Part shown: one piece after another, positions 56,492 through 64,000 of the stretch | Layout of the letters: the number at the start of each line of letters is the position of its first letter | Numbering within the stretch: position 1 is the first letter of the stretch | Origin: Otatea glauca | Lineage: Eukaryota > Streptophyta > Magnoliopsida > Poales > Poaceae | NCBI GenBank assembly: GCA_036346275.1 | Contig: CM070715.1 | Coordinates: 74,635,667 to 74,699,666, forward strand | Reading direction: 5' to 3' | DNA: 64,000 nt | Notes under the pieces: model-generated | What the model was told of the DNA's origin: nothing | Databases searched by the model: none | Seen by the model: the letters and a program-made list of their open reading frames with translations, nothing else | Position numbers and translations under genes: made by a program

Positions 56492-56843
56492 CAGGGTTCA
56501 CAAAACCGACGAAAACCTCTTGAAAACCGTGGTTTTCGTGCGTACCGCTACGGTTCGAAATCAAAAACCGTTCGGTAAACCGGTCCATTCAAAAAAAATT
56601 TAAAATTTTTGAAAAAATTTAAAAATTTTGAAAAAAAATAATGCCCTCGGTTTTTCGTGAAAAACACGTTTTTTCATCAAAAACCTATCACAAAAACCGT
56701 TTTGCGATGAACATTCAATTGGCAGCGGTTCAAAAAAAATTGATTTACTAACCCTTAGGTTTTTAACGGTTTTCGAGCGGTTTTTACTGTTTTCGTACCG
56801 TGAATTTCGAAGTGAATTTCAAAATTCGGTTTTGTGAACCCTG
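56492..56843. mobile_element. short hAT element (CAGGGTTCA family) nested in the Helitron
   Basis: 352 bp, perfect 18-bp TIR CAGGGTTCACAAAACCGA, TSD CTCATATA/CTCACATA (7 of 8; 56484-56491 and 56844-56851). Interior AT-rich with 'aaaaccg' motifs. Same family as 2792-3701. Confidence 0.9.
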
Positions 56844-57309
56844 CTCACATATACTTCTTTCCCTTTCATTGCTTACCATTTGCTTTAATGTTCTCCATCG
56901 CAGATCCCTTGGATACCCTCTACTAATAGCAAACCGAGCCTTTCAGTGATCAGTCATGCTTCATCGACGATCGAGGCTTCGCACACCGTATTCTCCCTTC
57001 CTGCTGTGTAATCATATTATTAGACACGTAACCCTGTAATAGTTATGTTTAACTCTATTTCATACTTTCGCATATCAGAATTCGCTTGTCACGTCCCTTG
57101 TCCTTTGGACCAAACAAAGTAGCAACCGTATTATTTTACTATCTATCGTCTATTTCTTTTCTGTACTACAGCGCCTTGCGTTAATGCTCGTTTATGCTTT
57201 ACGATCTCTTGTCCCCTTGTTTCTGTATGCTTCTTTTCGTTCATATCATCCATGTGCCATCCATGCGCTCCTGTACAAAACGGCGCGTGTAGCGCGCTAT
57301 AATACCTAG

Positions 57310-57734
57310 TAACTTCTAAGTACGATCACGATCTAGTACCAGTGTGTGTGAGTCATCAGTTCATCTTTGTTGCACTTCGCCCATGCGGCCATGCCCGAGT
57401 ATCTCAGCAGCTACCTGATGCTGATCAAGTGACTGCCACAGCGTGAAACCGAGTTACAACTGAAGTTTGGCTCCTTTTGTTGAATCTTTTTTTTTTTAAT
57501 TTTCTTTGAAACGGGCAGGCAGGAGAGATCGTCCATAATTAATTAACCGGTCAAATTACGTCGATAATACTACATAAATAAAGCTACTCCCAGTTTACTT
57601 CTACACGCAAACGCGGCTAGCAAGTAGTGCTTAGTAAGCAGTAAACTCGTAATTATTTTGATCAGCCTGTTGAATTAATACTTCATTGGATATGATCTAC
57701 GTATGGTACGAGCGATCGCGGCTCTTGTACGATA
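57310..57734. other. intergenic between Helitron parts
   Basis: No ORF or clear repeat. It may be the continuation of the host sequence, or of H1, into which H2 inserted. Confidence 0.3.
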
Positions 57735-58291
57735 GGTGTTCACCTTTCTCCGGTACCTTCCAAGTTTCAAGACAACTAGAAATTTATGCGCTGCGTGACA
57801 CGCCGCGGGCGCTGCTTTACGCGCGAGAAAATCTAAAAAAACTCGCGTTTGATGCTCCACGCACGAGTAAATCGAGTAAACGCGCGAAAAGAATCTAAAA
57901 TTAAGACTTTGTTCTTCGCAAAAGGGTTTAAACGTAATGCTAGAAAAGCGGAAAAATGACATGAATACGATGCATATTTTTTTTGTTTTCGGGGAATTTT
58001 TTTTTCTTCGAAAAAGGGCCTTAACGTAATTTCTATTTTCATGAAAAGGACCAGAGCGCTATTCCTAAAAACGCTAAAAGGGCATGGACGTAATTTGTAT
58101 TCTTTTTCGGGGAAAAGGATCAAATCGTAATTTTTTTTCCCAAAAAGGATCTATCCGTAATTTTTTTTTTGGAAAGGACCTGTTTGCGAAAAAAAATTGG
58201 CCGGCTCGGCTCGAGCCGCGAGCCGAGCCGGCCCCTCCCGGCTCAGATCGCTGAGGAGGCGGGGTTTCTTCCACTCATAGTATAGGTATGA
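57735..58291 (-). mobile_element. Helitron 5'-end fragment, inverted (H3)
   Basis: Read on the minus strand from 58291: TCATACCTATACTATGAG, then 'cagcgatctgagccgggagg', a GC palindrome around 'ggctcgcggctcgagccgag' (58198-58230), 'attacg..aggtcctttt' units (58180-57930), and 'tcgcgcgtttactcgattt' plus 'gtgtcacgc' at the inner end. This is the same module order as H1 and H2 in reverse. Confidence 0.5.
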
Positions 58292-58479
58292 CTAGATGAG
58301 GAGCCGCGACGCCATGCCGCGTGAGAGTAACACCAGGTGAATCGAAGCATTGGTCAGAGAAATCATCAGCTTTACTTTATAAACCAGGTACAGCCGTGTG
58401 GCATATGCCGTAACAGTCGAATTTTGTTTCAGAGCTAGACTTCAGAGCTAGACGTGATTTTCTGAAACCTTGAGGACTC

Positions 58480-58855
58480 TTTTTTGCAAAAGGGCATAGT
58501 TCGGGACTGGATGAAATTTTTTGAAACTGCGAGTTTTTTTTTTTTTTGCAAAAGGGCTCAAGAAGAAACTAGACTCAAACTTATGGAATCACAAATTTTT
58601 TTTGTGCAAAAGAGGTGGTGGGAGGATCTAAACGTATTTTCAGAATGTTCGAAAAAGTTTTTGTGCCAAAGAGCCGTGGAGGAATTAAACGCAAATTTGA
58701 ATTTTTTGGAGGACTTTAAACGCAATTTCCGAATTTTTAAAGGGCTTTTTCAAAAGAATGGCACAATTTCGGAATTTTCGAAGGACTTTTGTATGAGTGA
58801 TGACGTGGAGGGGTTGGTTGAGCTGGAACCCCACCTTTAATATAGGTTGTATGCA
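58480..58855 (-). mobile_element. Helitron-like 5' fragment (H4)
   Basis: The minus strand begins near 58855 with CATACAACCTATATTAAAGG, a Helitron-like 5' tip. About eight imperfect units of 'gcgtttaaagtcctccaaaa' type follow, analogous in spacing to the 'ttaggtcc' arrays of H1-H3 but diverged in sequence. The plus-strand open frame across it is not a recognised protein. Confidence 0.35.
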
Positions 58856-58859
58856 AAAG

Positions 58860-60014
58860 CAACTTTTTTTTTCAGTTCCACTAGTTCAATTTGTCACAAC
58901 TAACTAGATCGGTGCCCAACAGTTATGATGGACCAAGTGGCATAAGTAGATGACAATATTACTCTGCCTTGACGCCTATGTTGGTTCGTCAGATTGTGCC
59001 TGGACATCCTAGTCCATCTCGCATCGCTGCACATTACTTGTTGTAAGAGAATTATTATTTGTTGCCTCACGCGATGCATGTAAAATATGTATGATGAATC
59101 TAAGAGAAGTGATAAAACAGACCATTGCTTACAAATCTCTCACGTCTTGGTGGATATTCTGCTTCCTCCCATCTTCACATACACAGAAATGGGGAGAAGG
59201 AAAACGCCAAGAAAGACTCTCCATTGTCGACCGTAAATCTTCAGATAGCTCTCTCTGTTGTTGTTTCTTCTGTATTTCACGTCTGGATGCTTATATAAAG
59301 CAAAGATAGGAAGATGTCAGACGAATAGGTGTTGTACTGGACTGCTACCAGAGTATGTATGTCAACTTTTTTTCAGGGTCTAAGGCGGATATACACAATC
59401 CACAAATATCACACTCACGCACCACACACGCGTAAAATGAGGCTACGTTCTAGTCCGGCTCACATTGCTGTCAAAAATACATGTAAATTATTCCATAGAA
59501 GATCATATGAATAGACATAGTTCTCAAGTTGTTGCTGATCTCAAAAAAGAAAGTTCTCTAGTTGCGTGAAGCTATAAATGATTGTGTAACATGCAATTTC
59601 TAGAAGAAAACATTATTACTGTAAAAGATATCTTACCGCGCTCCTCTCTTCATCCGGGATATCTTCTTCCCAATACCTCCCATCCTCACGCCAACAGAAA
59701 TGGAGAAAACTGAAAATGGCAAGAAACACTGAAACACTATGCAGTGGCAAAAATATTCATACAGCTTTCCACAAAATTACCCACAGAACTATTTCACACT
59801 TGGATGTTTATATATAACACGATGCCAAGAAAGAACAGAGAATAGATGCTATAGATGTCACTATGCCAGACAAGTAGGTGTTGTATTGATCAGGATGATA
59901 GTTGGGGCTCAGAGAATAGTAATTGGTAGATGGGGATCCCTCGTAAATGTTAGGGGCTGAGCAATTCCAACAGAGTCTCTATACCCGTTACTCATATGAA
60001 AAATTGAGGAATCA
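58860..60014. other. intergenic with a diverged ~540-bp duplication
   Basis: Segments 59130-59340 and 59650-59890 share in order 'cagaaatgg.gaaaa', 'gccaagaaa', 'tttcac..ctggatg.ttatat', 'cagac.aataggtgttgta'. No gene recognised. Confidence 0.5.
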
Positions 60015-60419
60015 GTGTGCTATAGTGTCACCAAGCCAGCTTCAATAGCTTCCTCATTGCATTACCTAAAAATGGGAAAAATCTCAGGATTCTCTCTCCC
60101 TTCCCATTCCATTCCCCATTTGCTCGCAACCACCGGCCAATCCGTCCCGCGCCCGCGAGGAACGTCGAGGGGGCCAGCGCCCTGGAGGAGGGGTCGAGCC
60201 GCCGCCGCTCCATCAAGGAGCCAAGGCACCACTCCGTCGCACGCTGTGGAGGAGGCGAGCCGGCGCTCCGCTGCTTGGTCCCTATCTATCTCCCCTCCGC
60301 CTCCAATCCAACACTACAGATCACGCTGCATTTTTTTGCTTCACTTCCTCGCGCTTGTTGCTGATCTGCGTGTGTATGCTCTCTCACTCGAATCTTGCGG
60401 TAGGGCCCGGCGAAAGAAG

Positions 60420-60794
60420 ATGTTCACCGCGAGGAAGAAGATCCAGAAGGACAAGGGCCTCGAGCCCTCTGAGTTCGAGGACTCCATCGCGCAGGTGAGC
60501 GCCTCTCTCGCCTCGTCTCCTCTCCCATCTCAGGGTCGTGCTCTCTCTTGCGTTTCTTGTTTCTTAATTGGTCTGCTTTCTCTTGAGAGCTAGCCCTTGT
60601 GGTAGTGGAGATCTGTGATGATGCGGTGGTGGTTGTTTGTTTGCAGCCAGGTGAATGTTGCCGGGAACAGGCAAGCGGTGGTGATCCACGTGTTGTACCG
60701 TCTGCGCAAGGCCTTTAGGAAGATCCATGTCAAGCTCGTCAGGGAGCTGGAGAAGAAATTCAATGGCAAGGAGAATTGTGCTTGCCTTCTTTAG
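60420..60794 (+). pseudogene. RPS7: truncated ribosomal protein S7 (eS7) gene copy
   Basis: Exon-like 60420-60494 reads MFTARKKIQKDKGLEPSEFE and DSIAQ with donor CAG|GTGAGC, the eS7 N-terminus. After 156 nt, 60651-60791 reads VNVAGNRQAVVIHVLYRLRK, AFRKIHVKLVRELEKKFNGK and ENCACLL, then TAG at 60792-60794. The normal exon between (about 25-30 aa) is missing, the PYRLRK motif has P changed to L, and the product stops after about 72 aa against about 190 in eS7. Splicing would keep the frame. eS7 is a small-subunit ribosomal protein; this copy lacks most of the fold. It retains an intron, so it is a genomic-duplication fragment, not a processed pseudogene. Confidence 0.85.
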
Positions 60795-62650
60795 CTGCTG
60801 TTTTGCTTCGATTACATTCTAGTACGCAATTACGTGATCTATTTAGCAGTTTCTGAATGTTGGATGCGAGTCCACACGCTGTAATATGTGTTGTGCGTGC
60901 TTAAGCTGCTACTTAGATGTTTCTTATCTTAGATGGAATGAGATTAGGCAACTCAGATGTTATGTTCTTTCATATCTTCTTGGTTCCTTTGTTTTAAGAT
61001 TCCTCGCCCTGATGTCTTTCTTGTTCTAGTATCATTCATTCTTGTTCTAGTATATCTATTCTTAGTTCTTGAACCTGTTGAATTCAGAGTAGTCTTTCCA
61101 CTAGTGCTTATTTTGATATTTGAACAAATGGAGAATACCTTCCTGCAATACGAAACACTTTATTTTGCTTCTCTAGCACTCAGCTAGGAACCTCCTTGTC
61201 CTCTGCAATTGCAGAACATTGTGAAAGCGAGAAATCGTTCTTGTTCATTGCTGGCTTTCCTATTTTGTATGTATTAAATCTCTATGTTGGCATTCCTATT
61301 TTGTATATATTAAATCTCTATGCTGGCATTCCTATTTTGTCTTCAGGCAGTGTCTGGGTTGCTATAATCTCTTTTCACATTTATGCAACATCTATGTTTT
61401 CTTTAATTTCATATAACTTAATTAATTATGCAAATAGCTAAGACGGATACAAAGTTGTGGTCTGTAAATGTTCATTTGGCCTTTTTCAATTTTTGCGCTG
61501 CATCCTCCTGGAGTCAAAATCAACAAAAGTTTAATTGTTTCTGGGGTGCTTTGCTGGATCAGGATGAAATGTTTATGGCTGTAGATTTTGTGTATGATTT
61601 GGCTGCAAGGTTCTTCGCTGGTCTTCTTTGTCATTGGAGATGAATAATTTCTCTTGCATGATTTGAGCTAAAAACTGGGAAGAATTCCAGGGTTATTTTG
61701 AAGTGAAGGCCATCGATGTATGCATGGAGAGAAGGCGCATAATATGGTCGATGCTGAAAATAGTGGATGCTGATCCATGTTCATCTTCAAAGGAGATACC
61801 AATGCCATTATTTCGTTTATGAATTATTCTAACTGTTTGGTGTGAGTTAGTAGTACTATTTTGAGAATTTGTAGCATTAGTTAGGGCTGCATGTTTATAT
61901 CTATGCAACTGTTAAAACGAAAAGCATGAAAGCACCTCTCTTTTTTCTTGGTGAATTTTCCAGTTATCTGTAACATGAGGTGACTAACTGGCTACTGTTG
62001 GTTATGAAATTATGTTATATGAACTTATTTTCTATAGCTGTCATAAACTTCTTTATTTAAAGATTCCCGTTACGATACATAGAACATATAACTTCCAAAT
62101 TTCAAATTTCAAATTCCCGTATTTAAAAATAGTTGTTTGAATTTTAAATTCCTGTTAGAATAAATTTTAAATTTCCGTATTTAAAAATAGCTATTCGAAT
62201 TTTCCCCGCTAAAAAAATAAACACTGCTCATATGGTGGTTATGAAATATCATTATAATATAGGAGGGAGAAAATAGAGAGTGAGATTTGGGTAATGTTGT
62301 TAGAGAGATAAGAGATATAAGGAAGGAATCTTTTTAGAAAATTATATATACAGAGATATAGGAATCCAAATTTAAGGAACACTGTTGGAGATAGCGTAAC
62401 TGAGGTAAGGAAAGAAGCTTACAGGAAAATAATCTATACACCTTTATAATGCACCTAAGCAATTTTTCCTACGTCCACCCTAAATAATGCACCTCATTAG
62501 AGATGGCCCAATGTTCGTGCACCCATCAAAATGTCCCCAGAAATTTGCATTCATCAAAATGAACGTCTCAGATCTTTCCTCAGTTTTACTCACCTACATC
62601 CGATGGCCATTATTTAGTGTGTCTAATCATCCCTGTGGCCCACAACAGAC
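60795..62650. other. downstream of RPS7 fragment, no gene
   Basis: AT-rich, intron-like text. At 62090-62200 a motif 'cccgtatttaaaaatag' occurs twice. No other RPS7 exon is found here. Confidence 0.35.
61253..61341 (+). repeat. 36-bp tandem repeat, about 2.4 copies
   Basis: 'ggcattcctattttgtatat' plus 'attaaatctctatgct' recurs with starts at 61261, 61297 and 61333. The period is a multiple of three, so a frame reads GIPILYILNLYA repeatedly, by chance. Confidence 0.85.
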
Positions 62651-62654
62651 CTCC

Positions 62655-62860
62655 CCCACCTACATATTTGGAAGGAGAGCGAATTAAACAAGGAAATAAA
62701 TAAGGAGGATCCGCATGCAAGGAAACCAGACTTGAATTTTTTACTGGCCAAAATTGTACGTACTACATATTTGGAAGGAGGGTGAATCAAACAAGGAAAT
62801 AAACAGGGAGGATCCACATGCAAGGAAAAAAGACTTGAATTTTTTATTGTCCTCGTATTG
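62655..62860. repeat. ~103-bp direct tandem duplication
   Basis: 'tacatatttggaaggag' (62661 and 62764), 'caaacaaggaaataaa', 'ggaggatccacatgcaagga' and 'agacttgaattttttat' recur in both halves with about 10 substitutions. A nearby phrase 'catccctgtggcccacaa' (62626) recurs at 63126. Confidence 0.8.
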
Positions 62861-63754
62861 TGATCGTATTTTTTTTCGAATATGACCCTTCTCGAGACTT
62901 TTTTACGGATCTAGCCCCATAGAACCTAATTTCAGCGCACGGAGAGCGTTGAATTTTTGTTTTTATTTTTATCTAAGGAACCAACGGTCTGTGAGTGCTG
63001 CTTAATTTTTTTTCAATTTTTTCTCGGAACCGGTACGAAGCGAAAGCAATATTTAATTTTATCTTTTTTCCTTGCGGATCCAATGATTCGTGGCGCAGAT
63101 TTATTTTTCCATATTTTTCCGAAATCATCCCTGTGGCCCACAATAGACCTTCCCTCACCTCTAGCATCAACAAGGAAAAGGAAACAAACGTCTTGGAATC
63201 AAGGAAAAGGAAACAAACGTCCTGGAAAAAGAAAGGACCATACATTATGTGTTGGGAAAAGGAAACCGGGAAATGGGGCAGTGCGGCCGCGAGAATGCAG
63301 GTTTGCAATGGCTCCACGGTCGCCATCAGTGGTTTTGCCGACGCGGCGAGGTTGCTGGTCAGCGACCTCGCGGGCGCCGTGCCTCGGCAAATTTATAATT
63401 TATTTTTTTAAAAATAATTTTATTAAGTACAAAATAATTGAAAGTTTTTTGTGAATTTTTCTAGAATTTTTTAACCTAATGTGCTATCTTTTGAAAAATC
63501 CTTCTATATTTAAGAAAAATGAAGGCAACTCACCTGTAGCTTCTTCTAGTCGCAATTTGGACAGCAGAAGCTTCTTCTCTTCCCTCCCTCCATTAAAGCA
63601 AGAAAGAAGCTCCAAAGCTCCATCAATTCCGCACCAAATTTCCTCTTTCCATCTATGGTGTTAATTCCCCAAATTTCGTGCTCTATTGCCAAAATTTCCT
63701 TCCAATCTGATTTGATCCCAAATTATGGTTTCCATAAATATGCTTGTTTCGGGG
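62861..63754. other. repeat-rich intergenic
   Basis: Includes a 29-bp tandem pair 'caaggaaaaggaaacaaacg' (about 63170 and 63199) and a GC-rich patch (63240-63385). Open frames on both strands are unrecognised. Confidence 0.35.
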
Positions 63755-63755
63755 C

Positions 63756-63763
63756 TATAAAAG
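63756..63763 (+). promoter_or_regulatory. TATA box in LTR- or gene-promoter-like sequence
   Basis: TATAAAAG in 'cggggctataaaagccggcg', followed by a C-rich leader to the window end (64000). The context resembles a grass Gypsy LTR promoter or the 5' end of a plus-strand transcript; the rest lies outside the window. Confidence 0.35.
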
Positions 63764-64000
63764 CCGGCGAGCTTTCCTCCACCCCATCGCATTGCGTAAA
63801 TCCCCAAGTGCTCCCTCTTGTAAAGATCGCCGGATTTTGGAGGTAACCCAAGCCATCACCGTCATCTTTCCCGACGAAATTCACCGCAACCGTGACTCCT
63901 CCCCCGCAGGCGCCGGTGCTGGCGATCTCACCGCACTAGTGCCGACCCACTGCGACCGGCCGGCCACCCCTGGCCTTCCCTCCCCCTTACGCTGGCCAAG

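Larger units (their letters stand above)
53542..57309 (+). mobile_element. non-autonomous Helitron (H2), about 3.8 kb
   Basis: The 5' end TCCTTCCTATATTATACTCC is followed by the shared 'gatttgagccggctcgagcc' and tau-like 'ttaggtcctttt' array (53600-53950). The 3' end has a GC hairpin GCGCG-TGTAG-CGCGC (57283-57297), 8 nt, then CTAG (57306-57309) followed by T, the classical Helitron terminus. There is no Rep/helicase ORF. The interior carries T-rich repeats (54390-54940), a ~380-bp tandem duplication (55442-56440) and a nested hAT (56492-56843). The 3' end is more secure than the 5' end. Confidence 0.65.

Noticed and set aside
60015..60419. In-frame extension upstream of the RPS7 ATG giving a 192-aa ORF
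   Set aside because: The sequence has 5' UTR and promoter composition and no similarity; eS7 starts at MFTARKK. Kept only as a possibility in the finding.
61196..61441. 81-aa hydrophobic ORF with repeated GIPILYILNLYA
   Set aside because: Product of a 36-bp tandem repeat; no conserved family.

Overview
This is nuclear DNA from a grass (Poaceae). The gene models are intron-containing and grass-like: a GC-rich first exon in the TTC38-type gene and a Costars protein of plant type. The rest is a dense, nested set of plant transposable elements: Copia and Gypsy LTR elements, many non-autonomous hATs, a CACTA end, PIF/Harbinger MITEs, Helitrons and a LINE tail. I see no rRNA, tRNA, CRISPR, organellar or bacterial content. 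Three loci carry most of the genic signal: a 13-exon tetratricopeptide-repeat protein 38-like gene (minus strand, 17.7-22.0 kb), a two-exon Costars/ABRACL gene (plus strand, 44.2-46.4 kb) and a truncated ribosomal protein S7 copy (plus strand, 60.4-60.8 kb). A possible last exon of an unidentified gene lies at the left edge.

Region 0.5-16.2 kb is a dismembered NB-LRR disease-resistance gene on the minus strand. Its C-terminal LRR and tail survive in three pieces (709-999, 4877-5019, 16079-16200). Insertions can be peeled off one by one by their target-site duplications (TSDs). A 5'-truncated LINE (16-bp TSD) is itself split by a minus-strand LTR element (TSD GACTT), which is split by a hAT (TSD ATGGTAAG). 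Separately, a solo-LTR-like insertion (TSD GTCCA/GTTTA) is split by a 10-kb Tat/RIRE2-type Gypsy element (TSD GAGCC). That Gypsy has lost protease and reverse transcriptase but keeps gag, RNase H and integrase remnants, an antisense ORF with its own TATA box, and a 1.8-kb higher-order minisatellite. A CACTA-type end abuts the last codons of the NB-LRR.

Region 23-38 kb holds two related hAT-type elements and an 11.1-kb minus-strand Copia element (SIRE/Maximus-like gag and pol, TSD TACTT) with near-complete but mutated coding capacity. Region 38-44 kb holds a dimeric minisatellite, a 1.48-kb hAT (TSD GCCGTAAC), a Tourist-like MITE, and a 1.63-kb hAT (TSD GCGGTTGG) that ends only 130 bp before the Costars start codon.

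Region 46-60 kb is intergenic. It contains minisatellites, a GC-rich PIF/Harbinger-type element, and a cluster of Helitron ends around one complete-looking 3.8-kb Helitron with its own internal tandem repeats and a nested hAT. The RPS7 copy near 60.5 kb keeps the N-terminal exon and part of a later exon but lacks the exon between. The last 3 kb is repeat-rich and ends in LTR-promoter-like sequence. Nothing here is a clear new biochemical system. The most notable features are the layered insertion history in the NB-LRR, the promoter-proximal hAT at Costars, the structured Gypsy 3' region and the Helitron cluster.
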